Shown piece after piece: positions 8,083 through 17,935 of a DNA stretch of 64,000 nt (position 1 is its first letter; each line of letters opens with the position of its first letter). Source of the DNA: Candidatus Proelusimicrobium excrementi (GTDB lineage: Bacteria; Elusimicrobiota; Elusimicrobia; Elusimicrobiales; Elusimicrobiaceae); contig CAKUBV010000004.1 of NCBI GenBank assembly GCA_934643455.1, positions 62,001 to 126,000 of the forward strand. The letters run 5' to 3'. Below the pieces are notes generated by a model, which had not been told where the DNA came from, made no database searches, and was given only the letters and a program-made list of their open reading frames with translations. The position numbers and the translations under genes are program-made.

Positions 8083-10158
8083 TCAGCCCAAATCAATAAT
8101 ATTCCATTGCTTTTGATAAAGTTCCATAAGCCTTTGTTTAAAAGCGGCGTGCTGCGGTTTTTGAAGGAGCGGATCATCGGCGTTAAGCCAATCTCTGTCT
8201 TCAACCGCCCAGCGCAGGACGTCTTTGTCTTTAATTATATCTCCCGCTTTAAATTCCAAATCGCCGGATTGGCGCGTGCCGAGTATCTCGCCCGGGCCGC
8301 GCAGTTCCAAATCTTTTTCGCCTATTTTAAACCCGTCGCCGGTTTTGCATATGGCGTTTATTCTTTCCAAAGAAACGGTACTGGCGTGCTGGCTGACCAA
8401 GATACAATAAGATTTTTCCGAGCCTCTGCCCACTCTTCCCCTAAGCTGATGCAAACTTGCCAGGCCGAAGCGTTCCGCGTTTTGTATAACCATTACGGTG
8501 GCGTTTTTAACGTCTATGCCCACTTCTATTACAGGCGTAGCCACCAAAATATCCGTTTTTTTAAGCAGAAAGTCTTCCATAATTTTTTGCTTTTCCGCGC
8601 TTTTCATCGCCCCGTGTATCATCGCGATTTTAAACTGCGGCATTAACCGCTTTATGCGTTCGTATTCCTGCACGGCGGCTTTAAGTTCAAGTTTGTCGCT
8701 TTCGTCTATCAAAGGATAAACGATATAAGCCTGCCTGCCTTTTTCGGCTTCGCGTCTGACGGTTTCGAAAGCTTTTGTTTCGCTTAAATGTTCGGTTTGC
8801 ACGGGTTGGCGACCGGGGGGCAGCTGGTCTATGGTGGAAACGTCCAAGTCCCCGTAAAAAGCCAAAGCGAAAGTTCTCGGTATCGGGGTGGCCGTCATGG
8901 AAAGCATATCCGTAAATTCGGCTTTGGCGCGCAGTTTGGCGCGCTGTTTCACGCCGAAGCGGTGCTGCTCGTCAACTATTATAAGTTTCAAATTTTTAAA
9001 TTTAACGCTGTCTTCTATCAGCGAATGCGTGCCTATTACAATATCGGTTTTACCTTCGGCCAAATATTTAAGCGCGTTTTCTTTTTCCTTTTTCGGCGTT
9101 TTGGAAGTAAGCAGTTTGACTTTTACGTCAAGCCCCTTTAAATATCTGCTCAGGGTGATAAAATGCTGCGTGGCTAAAATTTCCGTAGGGGCCATAAACG
9201 CGCATTGATATCCGTTTTCGACGGCCAAAAGCATAGCGCAAAGCGCGACCACCGTTTTGCCCGACCCCACGTCGCCCTGCACAAGCCTTGTCATCGGCAC
9301 GGATTTTTGCATGTCGGAAAAAATCTCGTTTATCACGCGGACCTGCGCTTTTGTAAAAGTATATTCCAAATTGTTTTTGAATTTTGAAAGCAAAGTCCTT
9401 TTAATTTCGTAATGATATCCTTTTTCCCTGCGGACCGTCTGCCGTTTTTTAATTCCCCAAGCCATAGTCATAAGCAGAAATTCCTCGTAAACCATGCGCC
9501 TTCTGGCGCTTTCCAGTTCGCTTGCGGATTTGGGGAAATGCACCGCGCATAAAGCTTGGCGTATGTTCAAAAGATTTCTTTTCTGCGTCAGTTCCGGCGG
9601 CAGAACATCTTTTTCTTCCTGCAGATATTCGCTTAAAGCGTAAAATTGGGCGGCGCGGAAAAATTTATTCGTCAGCCCTTGCGTAAGACTGTAAACCGGC
9701 GTAATTCTGCCGGCGTTTATTTTGGCTTCCGCGGAGTTAACGGGATAATATTCTTCTACCGTTATTTTGTTTGAAAAGAAAGAGCCTTTATCGTCCCTTT
9801 TGCCTATAATCCATAATTTGGCGTCGGGCTTAAAATCCCTGCGCATTTGCATGAAAGGGTCAAAACGGCGGATTTTCTTTTTAAACCAAACGGCCTCTGT
9901 AAGATTGCCGGCGTCGTCGCGCAGAAAAGCTTTAAAAATCAAAAGCGCTTTTGCCGGTATGGACTGGGTTCTTATAACGGTATATATGCCCGCGACGCTT
10001 TCTGCGCGCTTAAACGCGGAAAGTTTGGCGTCGGGCCGTCTGTCCTGATAGGTTCTGGGGTAATAATGCAGCAAATCGCTTACTGTGTTTAAATCCAGCT
10101 GCGCGAATAATTTGGCTTTTGCGGGGCCTATCCCTTTAATATTTGTTATGACGGGCAT
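8083..10158 (-). CDS. recG: ATP-dependent DNA helicase RecG
   Basis: 691 residues. It remodels stalled replication forks and branched recombination intermediates. An N-terminal HhH-like start (ITNIKGIGPAKAKLFAQL) and wedge/OB region is followed by the helicase core: Walker A GDVGSGKTVVA, DEQHRFG (the RecG/PriA-type DEQH box), SMTATPIPRT, and motif VI QLRGRVGRGSEKSYC. The C-terminal RecG signature LELRGPGEILGTRQSG is present. Length is normal for the family. A TATAAT lies 6 nt before the ATG without a Shine-Dalgarno. Confidence 0.97.
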   Translation of the reverse strand: MPVITNIKGIGPAKAKLFAQLDLNTVSDLLHYYPRTYQDRRPDAKLSAFKRAESVAGIYTVIRTQSIPAKALLIFKAFLRDDAGNLTEAVWFKKKIRRFDPFMQMRRDFKPDAKLWIIGKRDDKGSFFSNKITVEEYYPVNSAEAKINAGRITPVYSLTQGLTNKFFRAAQFYALSEYLQEEKDVLPPELTQKRNLLNIRQALCAVHFPKSASELESARRRMVYEEFLLMTMAWGIKKRQTVRREKGYHYEIKRTLLSKFKNNLEYTFTKAQVRVINEIFSDMQKSVPMTRLVQGDVGSGKTVVALCAMLLAVENGYQCAFMAPTEILATQHFITLSRYLKGLDVKVKLLTSKTPKKEKENALKYLAEGKTDIVIGTHSLIEDSVKFKNLKLIIVDEQHRFGVKQRAKLRAKAEFTDMLSMTATPIPRTFALAFYGDLDVSTIDQLPPGRQPVQTEHLSETKAFETVRREAEKGRQAYIVYPLIDESDKLELKAAVQEYERIKRLMPQFKIAMIHGAMKSAEKQKIMEDFLLKKTDILVATPVIEVGIDVKNATVMVIQNAERFGLASLHQLRGRVGRGSEKSYCILVSQHASTVSLERINAICKTGDGFKIGEKDLELRGPGEILGTRQSGDLEFKAGDIIKDKDVLRWAVEDRDWLNADDPLLQKPQHAAFKQRLMELYQKQWNIIDLG

Positions 10159-10164
10159 AATAAT

Positions 10165-10195
10165 ATTATAGTTTTTTACCGGCGGGTGCCGTCAA
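10165..10195 (-). promoter_or_regulatory. Promoter of recG (leaderless type)
   Basis: On the minus strand, TTGACG (10190-10195) and TATAAT (10165-10170) are 19 bp apart. Only six bases separate TATAAT from the recG ATG, so transcription should begin at or next to the start codon. Confidence 0.65.
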
Positions 10196-10306
10196 CTGTT
10201 CATTGCGTGCGGGACAAAAGGCCCACTCGTTTATAGGTCTTAATTCCCTTGTTAAAGGGGAGGGTATTTATTAAAATTTATTTAATCGACAGTTTAAGGA
10301 AAGCTG

Positions 10307-11599
10307 ATGCTTAAAAAACTTTTATCTTTATTTTTATGTTTTGTTTTGCTTTTGGCTCCCGCCGCTTCATCAGCGGGGGAAATGTCTTTGGACGAAGTTA
10401 AAATTTTGCTTTCCCGTCCGGAGAAGTATTCCAAAAAGCCGGAAGTGCTGCTTTCAATGGCGGTTTTGGCCGGAGTTGTTGATTATGAAAAAATCGTGGA
10501 ATCTTTCGTCGCTTTGAAAAACAAACTTGCGTCAAAAGAAGCTCTGCTGGCGGAAATGCAAAACGCGCGTGTTTTAAAAGCCGGCAAAAAAGTTTTTATA
10601 ACCATAAAGGGCGCCGCAGGCTCCTATCAGCTTAACTTCCCCGCTTTGGATCATCGTTATCACTGGCGCAAGGCCAATGTTTACGAGCCCGCTCTTGAAG
10701 AAGTCAGAAAGCACAGATACGCCTATCTTGAATATTATAAATCGCCGGAAGTAAGAGCCCGCCTTGAAGCCGCAGAAAAGAATTTCGCCGCCGTGGAAAA
10801 AGAGTTTAAATCCCTGGAAAAGTTATGGTCCTCTAACCGCAATAAACTTTTAAAGGCGGCCGCACCCGCGGAAGAAAAAGCTTTGAAAAGGGAAATAACG
10901 CTCCTTCAAAAAGAAATAGCATCCAAGCAGTCTTCTTTCGCCGAAGCTCAGTATGAGATTTTCAAAAAAGAATATAATTCTTTGGTGGCGGCTTTAAGGA
11001 GCAAAGCCGGTTTGTTTCTGCCGCCGGAGATTGATAAATTCGTCAGCAGAATGGAGCTTGATTTATCCCGCTTCAGAAGGGCCTCTTCTCCTGAAGACGT
11101 ATCTTTCGCAAGGCGCGCTTTAAAAGAATCTTTGGAGCGGTTTCCTTCCGTTTCGGGCGGAGCTTCGCCTAAGGAAATAAAATATTACAGGGAAACTTTA
11201 AGCAAATTTTTTAAAGATATTTCCGCCAAATTAAGTTTAAAATCCTCGCTGCCACTGCTCAGCGCGGCCGGGATTGCCCTTTATATGCTTTCCGCGCAAA
11301 GCGCGCAGGCGGCTAAAATCTCAAACAGAAGGACGGCCGTATCAAGAACTTTAAAATACGCTTATGTTCAAACGCCTTCGCTTATGCTTGCAAATGTTTT
11401 GGCTTTGCGCAATTCCTACGGAGCGGATTTGGTGGCCGACGTGGTTTACGAAAATCAGGAATATATCGCAATCCTTTCCAAACAAACCGAGAATTTAAAG
11501 AAAATGACAGAAATAACCGCCTCCGAGCCGGCCGTCGCAGACGTCGTAATCAGTTCCGAAAATTTCAGCCTGCCTTTTTATCGGGGATTTGGTTTTTAG
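10307..11599 (+). CDS. Secreted or periplasmic coiled-coil protein of unknown function
   Basis: 430 residues; I do not recognise a family. A Sec signal peptide is clear (MLKKLLSLFLCFVLLLAPAA, cleavage probably after ASSA). Residues about 130-260 are rich in Lys, Glu and Ala with long heptad-like stretches, predicting a coiled coil. A second hydrophobic stretch (SLPLLSAAGIALYMLSAQSA) lies near residue 315 and may be a membrane segment or a buried helix. It starts behind an AAGGAAAG ribosome site. Its 3' end overlaps the convergent xer gene by 35 bp. An envelope role is an inference from the signal peptide only. Confidence 0.7.
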   Translation: MLKKLLSLFLCFVLLLAPAASSAGEMSLDEVKILLSRPEKYSKKPEVLLSMAVLAGVVDYEKIVESFVALKNKLASKEALLAEMQNARVLKAGKKVFITIKGAAGSYQLNFPALDHRYHWRKANVYEPALEEVRKHRYAYLEYYKSPEVRARLEAAEKNFAAVEKEFKSLEKLWSSNRNKLLKAAAPAEEKALKREITLLQKEIASKQSSFAEAQYEIFKKEYNSLVAALRSKAGLFLPPEIDKFVSRMELDLSRFRRASSPEDVSFARRALKESLERFPSVSGGASPKEIKYYRETLSKFFKDISAKLSLKSSLPLLSAAGIALYMLSAQSAQAAKISNRRTAVSRTLKYAYVQTPSLMLANVLALRNSYGADLVADVVYENQEYIAILSKQTENLKKMTEITASEPAVADVVISSENFSLPFYRGFGF

Positions 11600-12482
11600 C
11601 TTCCTCTCCGCGAGGATGAAGCCTGGTGTGCTTTTCTTTAATGTCGCTTATATTTACGTGGGTGTATATTTGGGTGGTGCTGAGGCTTTCGTGGCCGAGC
11701 ATTTCCTGCAAACTTCTTAAATCGGCCCCGCCTTTTAACAAATGCGAAGCGAAAGTATGCCTGAATAAATGCGGATAAACCCGCCTTGCAATACCGGCGG
11801 CTTTTGCCAGATTTTCAATATCTTTCCATACGGAAATTCTGCTTATTTTTTTGCCTCTGTTGTTTAAAAACAATGCGCTGTCGGTATCTTTGCCGATAAA
11901 GCGCGCCTGACGTTGATCCAGATACGCCTCCACCACGCGGCAGGCGTGTTCGTGTATTGGCACGAAACGCTGTTTGCGCCCTTTGCCGAAAGCCAAAACC
12001 CAGCCTTCTTTGGTGTTTACGTTTTCCGTACTTAAGTTCGTCAATTCGGAAACGCGTATGCCGCTGGCGTAAAAGAGCGTTACTATGCACAAAGTGCGCC
12101 AATGGGCGAAGTCTTCCGGCTTAAATGAAAGCAGTTTGTGCATTTCTTCGGGTGAAAGCTGCTGGGGTATCTTTCTGATAAGCCTGGGCGAAAGCAGAAA
12201 CCTTGTCGGCTCTTCGCTTATTATGCCCTCGGCCATAAGGAATTTATAATAATTTTTTACGGCTTCGGTCTTCCTGAATACGCTTGAAGGGGCAAGATTC
12301 GCCTCCGACTTAAGATGATAAATGTAAGCGTCCAGAAACTCCGGCGAAGCCTGCTCGGCTTCGGTGTTGTTAGCTTTGCAGAAATCCAAATATTGCCGCA
12401 AGTCGCGGATATAGGCGGCCACCGTATTGGAAGAAAGCTGGCGTTCAAAAGAAAGATGGCTTTTAAAATCGTCAATCCGCAT
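11565..12482 (-). CDS. xerC: Tyrosine recombinase XerC/XerD
   Basis: About 305 residues from the chosen start MRIDDFKSHLS. An N-terminal SAM-like domain (ERQLSSNTVAAYIRDLRQYLDF) precedes the catalytic domain with Arg in YASGIRVSELTNL, the box HLFRHTFASHLL, and the tyrosine in LGHESLSTTQIYTH. It resolves chromosome dimers at dif. An upstream in-frame extension exists, but its residues look random and the later start gives the normal family N-terminus. A -10-like TATACA lies 8 nt before this ATG with no Shine-Dalgarno. XerC versus XerD cannot be settled here. The genes around it are housekeeping, so it is not an integrase of a mobile element. Confidence 0.9.
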   Translation of the reverse strand: MRIDDFKSHLSFERQLSSNTVAAYIRDLRQYLDFCKANNTEAEQASPEFLDAYIYHLKSEANLAPSSVFRKTEAVKNYYKFLMAEGIISEEPTRFLLSPRLIRKIPQQLSPEEMHKLLSFKPEDFAHWRTLCIVTLFYASGIRVSELTNLSTENVNTKEGWVLAFGKGRKQRFVPIHEHACRVVEAYLDQRQARFIGKDTDSALFLNNRGKKISRISVWKDIENLAKAAGIARRVYPHLFRHTFASHLLKGGADLRSLQEMLGHESLSTTQIYTHVNISDIKEKHTRLHPRGEEAKNQIPDKKAG

Positions 12483-12545
12483 AAAAATATTGTATAAAAT
12501 TTGTTTGCGGCGCGACGGACGGTTGCGCGTTTTTCGGCGGGCGTG

Positions 12546-12580
12546 CAAATAAAACCCCCGGTTTTTATGCCGGGGGTTAA
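12546..12580 (-). terminator. Rho-independent terminator of recA
   Basis: AACCCCCGG / CCGGGGGTT stem with loop CATAAAAA, followed by TTATTT on the minus strand, 5 bp after the recA stop. Confidence 0.85.
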
Positions 12581-12584
12581 ATGT

Positions 12585-13625
12585 TTAGGCCGATTTTTTC
12601 TTTTTCTCTTCTTTTTTGGGAATTATGCCGGTACCCAAATACATTTCCTTAAGTTTGCCTTCAATTTCAAGCGCGACTTCGGGATTGTCTTTAAGGTACT
12701 GCCTGGCGTTTTCCGCGCCTTGGCCGAGTTTTTCCCCGTTATAAATAAACCAGCTGCCGCTTTTTTCGACGATATTGCTGTCTACGCCCATGGTAATGAG
12801 GCAGGCTTCTTTGGAGATGCCTTCTCCGTGCAGCATGGTAAATTCGGCTTGTCTGTAAGGGGGTGCGACTTTGTTTTTGACGACTTTTACTCTTACCCTC
12901 GTGCCGATAACGTGCTCGCCCGATTTCAGGTTTTCTATTTTGCGGACGTCCAAACGTACGGAAGAATAGAACTTAAGGGCCAAACCGCCGGGGGTGGTTT
13001 CGGGGTTGCCGAACATAACGCCGATTTTCTGCCTTAATTGGTTGATGAATATTATGCTCGTTTTGGTTTTGGAAAGCAGGCTGGTAAGCTTTCTTAAAGC
13101 CTGGCTCATAAGCCTGGCCTGCAAACCTACGTGCGCGTCGCCCATATCGCCTTCGATTTCGGCTTTGGGGACAAGTGCGGCTACGGAGTCTATAATAATC
13201 AAATCCAAAGCGCCGGAACGCACCAGCTTTTCCGCTATTTCCAAGGCTTGTTCGCCGCTGTCCGGCTGGGAAATTAAAAGCTCGTCTATGTTAACGCCGA
13301 TGGCAGAGGCGTAAACCGGGTCAAGCGCGTGCTCGGCGTCGATAAAGGCCACTGTCCCGCCGGCTTTTTGCGCCTGGGACGCTATATGCAGGCTTAAAGT
13401 CGTTTTGCCGCCGGCTTCGGGGCCGAAGACCTCAATAACTCTTCCGCGCGGTATTCCGCCTATGCCGAGGGCCAAATCCAAAGAAAGCGCGCCCGTGGGT
13501 ATCGCTTCCACTTTTTTTATGGTATTGTCGCCAAGTTTGCAAATGGCTTCTTTGCCGAAAGATTTTTCAATCTGGCTTAAAGCCAGCTGTAAAGCTTTGG
13601 CTTTGTCTAAATTCGCTTCACTCAT
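12585..13625 (-). CDS. recA: Recombinase RecA
   Basis: 346 residues, a full-length RecA. It forms the strand-exchange filament and triggers SOS-type self-cleavage reactions. Walker A is [10 protein letters not shown] (the common form is GPESSGKTTL), Walker B is [14 protein letters not shown], and the L1/L2 DNA-binding loops include [12 protein letters not shown] and [21 protein letters not shown]. The C-terminus is Lys-rich ([10 protein letters not shown]) rather than acidic, which differs from E. coli. An AGGAGG site precedes the ATG. No LexA-type box was identified upstream. clpC lies 18 bp upstream on the same strand. Confidence 0.98.
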   Translation of the reverse strand: MSEANLDKAKALQLALSQIEKSFGKEAICKLGDNTIKKVEAIPTGALSLDLALGIGGIPRGRVIEVFGPEAGGKTTLSLHIASQAQKAGGTVAFIDAEHALDPVYASAIGVNIDELLISQPDSGEQALEIAEKLVRSGALDLIIIDSVAALVPKAEIEGDMGDAHVGLQARLMSQALRKLTSLLSKTKTSIIFINQLRQKIGVMFGNPETTPGGLALKFYSSVRLDVRKIENLKSGEHVIGTRVRVKVVKNKVAPPYRQAEFTMLHGEGISKEACLITMGVDSNIVEKSGSWFIYNGEKLGQGAENARQYLKDNPEVALEIEGKLKEMYLGTGIIPKKEEKKKKSA

Positions 13626-13643
13626 GTACTCCTCCTTAAAATC

Positions 13644-16154
13644 TTAATGTACGGCGGCAGTCTGCCTTGCCGCTCTAGGTTTTGCCGCTTTGAAAGAAAT
13701 TCTCTTTTTCTCTTTGTCCAAGTCGGCCGTTATTTCCGTTTTGGGCGGATATTGATTCTTTAAGATAAATTCCGCCAGCGGATCTTCAAGCTCGCGCTGC
13801 AAAGTTCTCAAAAGCGGGCGCGCGCCGTATTTAGGGTCGAATCCGTTTTCAAGCAGAAATTCTTTGGCGTTGACTGTAAACTTTATTTTGAACTGCTGCT
13901 GGGAAAGTTTTTCTTGTATATCGGCCAAATTCAGCTCCAAAATTTTGAGCATATGCTCTTTGTTAAGCGGGTGGAAAACCACCAATTCGTCAATCCTGTT
14001 GATAAATTCGGGGTTAAAAGTCTTTTTGACTTCTTCCATAACATTGGTTTTAATTTCGCAGTATTGTTCTTCTTCGGATTCCTGCGGAGTAAAACCAAGG
14101 CGGCTGCCTTTATTGGTTATTTCCCTTGCGCCTACGTTTGAAGTCATTATTATAACCGTGTTCTTGAAATTGACTTTATGCCCCAAATTATCCGTAAGCT
14201 GTCCCTCGTCCAAGACCTGAAGCAGAATATTGTAAATATCGGGGTGAGCTTTTTCGATTTCGTCAAGGACCACTACGCTGTAAGGGCGTCTTCTTACGGC
14301 TTCGGTCAGCTGTCCGCCTTCTTCATAGCCGACATATCCCGGAGGCGCGCCGATAAGCCTTGATACGGCGAACTTTTCCATATATTCGGACATATCAACC
14401 CTTATCATAGCGTTTTCGTCGCCGAACAGGAAAGCGGCCAAAGTTTTTGCCAAAGCGGTCTTGCCTACGCCCGTCGGCCCGAGGAATAAAAATCCGCCTA
14501 TCGGTTTTTTGGGGTCGCCAAGCCCGGTTCTGCTGCGTCTTATGGCTTGGGAAATGGCTTTTACGCCTTCATCCTGGCCGATAATGCGCTCGTGCAGGTA
14601 CTCTTCCATTTTTAAAATTTTGTCGGTTTCGCTCTGCGTAAGTTTGGTTACCGGGATGCCCGTCCATTTGGAAGCCACTACGGCGATGTCTTCTTCAGTT
14701 ACCGTCGTTTTGTTTTCCGAACGTTTTTTGTTCCAGTCTTCGCGCATTTTCGCAAGTTCGGCTTTAAGAGCGTCAGCCTTTTCTTTTAAGGAAGAAGCTT
14801 CTTCATATTCCTGATTGTTTATGGCTTCTTCTTTTTGCGCGGAAAGGTCTTGAAATTCTTTTTCTTTGGCTTTTATCTCCGGCGGAAGCATGGAAGCTTT
14901 CAGCCTGGCTCTGGAGCCGGCTTCGTCCACCAGGTCTATGGCTTTATCTGGCATGGCCCTGTCGGTAATATAGCGGTCGGCTATATTGGCGGCGGCTTCA
15001 AGCGCGCCGTCGGTAAATTTTACGTTATGGTGTTTTTCGTAACCGGGTTTTAAGCCTTGCAGAATTTCTATAGTTTCTTCAACGCTGTTGGGCTCGGCCG
15101 TTACCGGCTGAAAGCGGCGTTCAAGGGCGGGGTCAGCCTCGACATACTTTCTGTATTCGTCAAAGGTCGTCGCGCCGATAACCTGCAGCTGCCCTCTCGC
15201 CAAGGCCGGTTTTAGCATATTGGAAGCGTCCATGGATCCTTCCGCCGCGCCCGCGCCGACTATGGTGTGAAATTCGTCTATGAAAAGGATAATGTCGCCG
15301 GCGTTTTCAACTTCTTCTATGATGTCTTTAAGTCTTTGCTCAAATTCCCCGCGGTATTTCGTGCCGGCCACCAATGAGCCCAAATCCAGGGTTATAAGCC
15401 TTTTATTGTGTAAAATGTCGGAAATTTCCCCGTTGGCCATGCGCTGTGCCAAACCTTCTACTATGGCTGTCTTGCCGACGCCGGGTTCGCCTATTAAAAC
15501 AGGGTTGTTTTTTGTCCTTCTGGCGAGGATTTGCGTCAGGCGTTCTATTTCGTCGTCGCGGCCGATTACCGGGTCCAGTTTGCCTTGCAGGGCGAGCTCT
15601 GTCAAATCGCGGGAATGCTCGTTAAGAGTAGGCGTCTTGCTTTGGCTTTCGCAGGAAGCGTTGCTCCTGGCGAAAGCGGCGCCCTGTTGCCGCAGGCCGT
15701 CTTTGCCGGGCTGGGAATTGTCTTTTAAAGCTTTAAAGACTACAGATTTTATAATTTCCCCGTTAAGGCCTAAATTGGAAAGTATTTTGGCGGCAACGCC
15801 TTCCTCTTCCGCTATTATGCCCAGCAGGATGTGTTCCGTATTGATAAGCTCGCTGCCTACGGCTTGGGCTTCTTCCGAGGCGTGCTCAAGAACTTTCTTT
15901 ACCCTCGGCGTAAGCGGGGCTTCGGAAAGCATTACCAAATTGTCGCCTATGCCGACCAACTGTTCTATTTCCATCCTTATTTTGGCCGGAGCCGCGCCCA
16001 AGGCCGAAAGTATCTTTGCGGAAAGTTCGCCTTCCGCATAAGCCAGGCCCAGCAATAAATGCTCGGTGCCTATATAATCGTGATTAAATTTTTTTGCTTC
16101 TTCCTGAGCTATTAAAACTACTTTTTGCGCGCCCGCGCTGAAACGTAAAGGCAT
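13644..16154 (-). CDS. clpC: ATP-dependent Clp protease ATP-binding subunit ClpC
   Basis: 836 residues from [11 protein letters not shown]; the longer reading frame adds 34 non-family residues and lacks a ribosome site, while GAGG lies upstream of this ATG. It is an unfoldase that feeds ClpP. A Clp-N repeat pair ([16 protein letters not shown]) is followed by AAA1 with [13 protein letters not shown] and a UVR-like linker ([20 protein letters not shown]) that marks ClpC rather than ClpB. AAA2 has [13 protein letters not shown] and [13 protein letters not shown]. The C-terminal D2 region ends in a basic tail. clpP and mcsAB are not in the window. Confidence 0.96.
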   Translation of the reverse strand: MPLRFSAGAQKVVLIAQEEAKKFNHDYIGTEHLLLGLAYAEGELSAKILSALGAAPAKIRMEIEQLVGIGDNLVMLSEAPLTPRVKKVLEHASEEAQAVGSELINTEHILLGIIAEEEGVAAKILSNLGLNGEIIKSVVFKALKDNSQPGKDGLRQQGAAFARSNASCESQSKTPTLNEHSRDLTELALQGKLDPVIGRDDEIERLTQILARRTKNNPVLIGEPGVGKTAIVEGLAQRMANGEISDILHNKRLITLDLGSLVAGTKYRGEFEQRLKDIIEEVENAGDIILFIDEFHTIVGAGAAEGSMDASNMLKPALARGQLQVIGATTFDEYRKYVEADPALERRFQPVTAEPNSVEETIEILQGLKPGYEKHHNVKFTDGALEAAANIADRYITDRAMPDKAIDLVDEAGSRARLKASMLPPEIKAKEKEFQDLSAQKEEAINNQEYEEASSLKEKADALKAELAKMREDWNKKRSENKTTVTEEDIAVVASKWTGIPVTKLTQSETDKILKMEEYLHERIIGQDEGVKAISQAIRRSRTGLGDPKKPIGGFLFLGPTGVGKTALAKTLAAFLFGDENAMIRVDMSEYMEKFAVSRLIGAPPGYVGYEEGGQLTEAVRRRPYSVVVLDEIEKAHPDIYNILLQVLDEGQLTDNLGHKVNFKNTVIIMTSNVGAREITNKGSRLGFTPQESEEEQYCEIKTNVMEEVKKTFNPEFINRIDELVVFHPLNKEHMLKILELNLADIQEKLSQQQFKIKFTVNAKEFLLENGFDPKYGARPLLRTLQRELEDPLAEFILKNQYPPKTEITADLDKEKKRISFKAAKPRAARQTAAVH

Positions 16155-16188
16155 AGTACCTCTTCCAGAAAATATATTTCTTTTATTA

Positions 16189-16217
16189 TATATAATTAAA
16201 CGCGGCTTGTTTTTCAA
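16189..16217 (-). promoter_or_regulatory. Promoter of clpC
   Basis: TTGAAA (16212-16217) and TATATA (16189-16194) are 17 bp apart on the minus strand; an overlapping TATAAT gives a second possible -10. No CtsR-like or CIRCE repeat was seen nearby. Confidence 0.5.
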
Positions 16218-16307
16218 TATTAAACGCGCGCATAAAGGCTTTTCGCCCAATGGCAAAAAGGGTGCAAAAGTGATAAAATCTAATAAATACAGCCTGCGGA
16301 GGACAGC

Positions 16308-16946
16308 ATGAAATACAAAGGAAAGTTTATAGTTTTTGAAGGGCCGGACAGGTGCGGCAAATCCACGCAGGCCAATATGCTTAACAAATATCTTACCTCT
16401 TTGGGATTTGACGTCGTTATAACCAGGGAACCCGGCGGGGACAGCGTTGCGGAGGAAATCCGCAGAATCCTGCTTGACCCTACCAACACCGTAAGCCCTA
16501 TGGCGGAACTGCTTTTATATGAAGCTTCCCGCGCGCAGCATACGGAGCAGAAAATCATACCTGCGCTTGAGGCGGGGAAAATAGTAATTTGCGAACGTTA
16601 TACGATGTCTTCCTGCGCGTATCAGGGCTACGGCAGAGGCATAGACATGGAAATTATCAACCGCCTTAACTCCATAGCCACGCGGGACGTCAAACCAGAT
16701 TTGACTTTGGTCTTTTTAATGTCCGACAAATATTTTACCGAGAGGGGGGAATATTTGTTTTCGGACAGGCTGGAGCTTGAAGACGAAGCCTTCCGCCATA
16801 AAATGCGCCGCGGATACAGGGAAGTCGCCGCCAAGACGGAAAACGCCGTCATTATAGACGCCGACAGGCCTGTTGCGGAAATAGAGGCTTCCGTACTGGA
16901 AGAAATCAAAAAACACAATATTCTTGAAGGGAGCAAAACCGTCTGA
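16308..16946 (+). CDS. tmk: Thymidylate kinase
   Basis: 212 residues. It phosphorylates dTMP to dTDP. The P-loop is FEGPDRCGKSTQANML, the DR-type motif is ICERYTMSSCAYQGYGRG, and a substrate region ITREPGGDSVAEEIR follows. A strong GGAGG site lies 6 nt upstream of the ATG, and a TGATAAAAT extended -10 lies about 28 nt upstream. The stop overlaps the holB start in TGATG, so the two are coupled, a common bacterial arrangement (tmk-holB). Confidence 0.96.
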   Translation: MKYKGKFIVFEGPDRCGKSTQANMLNKYLTSLGFDVVITREPGGDSVAEEIRRILLDPTNTVSPMAELLLYEASRAQHTEQKIIPALEAGKIVICERYTMSSCAYQGYGRGIDMEIINRLNSIATRDVKPDLTLVFLMSDKYFTERGEYLFSDRLELEDEAFRHKMRRGYREVAAKTENAVIIDADRPVAEIEASVLEEIKKHNILEGSKTV

Positions 16947-17908
16947 TGGGTTTTAAAAAGATTTTGGGCCAGGAAAAGGCCGTGGAAACTTTAAAAGGAT
17001 TTATTTCTTCCGGGCGCATACCCAGGGCGATGATTTTCCACGGTCCGGCCGGCTGCGGCAAAGCCATGACGGCTTTGGAGTTCGCCAAAACGTTGAACTG
17101 CATGGACGAAGCCTCAAACAAAGTTTACGACAACTGCTCCTTATGCGTGAACTGCAAGCATATAGACGCAAAGACTCATCCCGACGTAATTTTCGCCGAT
17201 TTCGCTTATCAGGCCGCTTTAAGGAAAGAGGAAGTTGAAAAACAGCAAAGCATAAAGGTTGATACCGTAAGGGCTTTGACGGCGGCTTCCCAGCAGAAGC
17301 CTGTTTTGGCAAAGTGGAAAGTTTATATTATAGACAGCGCGGAAACTTTGCTTGCCGAGGGCGCAAACGCACTGTTAAAATTTATTGAGGAGCCGCCCCA
17401 AAACACCGTATGGATATTGATATCTTCCAAAAAAGAGGCTATGTTGAGCACGATTAAGTCGCGCTGTCAGGCCGTGGCGTTCGCGCCTTTGCCGGAGGAT
17501 ATCCTTATAAATATTTTAAAGGATAATTTTGTGGAAGATTCCATAGCGCGCCGGGCCGTTAAATACGCCCAGGGCTCAAGCGCAAAAGCGATGAGCGCGG
17601 CGGAAATATTAAACGATATAGCGGCTTTGCCCGGCGGGGCGGCTTTCCCGACGGCTTTTGCTTTAAATCTTCCCAGGACTTTGGCCGTAAGCCGCGCGCA
17701 GGTTTCTTTCGCTTTGGATATGCTTGCCGTGGCGGCCCATGAAAGCTGGATTAACGGCAAAGACGAGGCCCGCGGCGAAGAACTTAAAAATCTGCTTTCA
17801 AAATTGGTATTCTATAAGAAAGCCGTAGCAAGGAACGTTTCCCCGGCTATGGTGGCGGAGGCCGCTTTTATAAGCGCGGCCCGGCAGGGCATAAGCCTTA
17901 AAGACTGA
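16946..17908 (+). CDS. holB: DNA polymerase III delta-prime subunit (HolB)
   Basis: 320 residues; clamp-loader subunit. It has a P-loop-like HGPAGCGKAMTALEFAK, with Ala in place of the usual Thr/Ser after the lysine, in keeping with the non-hydrolysing delta-prime role. A four-Cys zinc module follows (CMDEAS...CSLCVNC). The SRC arginine-finger motif is IKSRCQAVAFAPL. Sensor region LLKFIEEPPQNTVWILISS is typical. It is co-transcribed with tmk and followed by metG 27 bp later. Confidence 0.9.
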   Translation: MGFKKILGQEKAVETLKGFISSGRIPRAMIFHGPAGCGKAMTALEFAKTLNCMDEASNKVYDNCSLCVNCKHIDAKTHPDVIFADFAYQAALRKEEVEKQQSIKVDTVRALTAASQQKPVLAKWKVYIIDSAETLLAEGANALLKFIEEPPQNTVWILISSKKEAMLSTIKSRCQAVAFAPLPEDILINILKDNFVEDSIARRAVKYAQGSSAKAMSAAEILNDIAALPGGAAFPTAFALNLPRTLAVSRAQVSFALDMLAVAAHESWINGKDEARGEELKNLLSKLVFYKKAVARNVSPAMVAEAAFISAARQGISLKD

Positions 17909-17935
17909 AGATTTTTTATATTAAGGAGCTTTACC

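Noticed and set aside
11565..12482. Phage or island integrase
   Set aside because: Length and motifs fit XerC/XerD. The neighbours are recA and clpC, no tRNA or att repeat is adjacent, and no phage genes are present.
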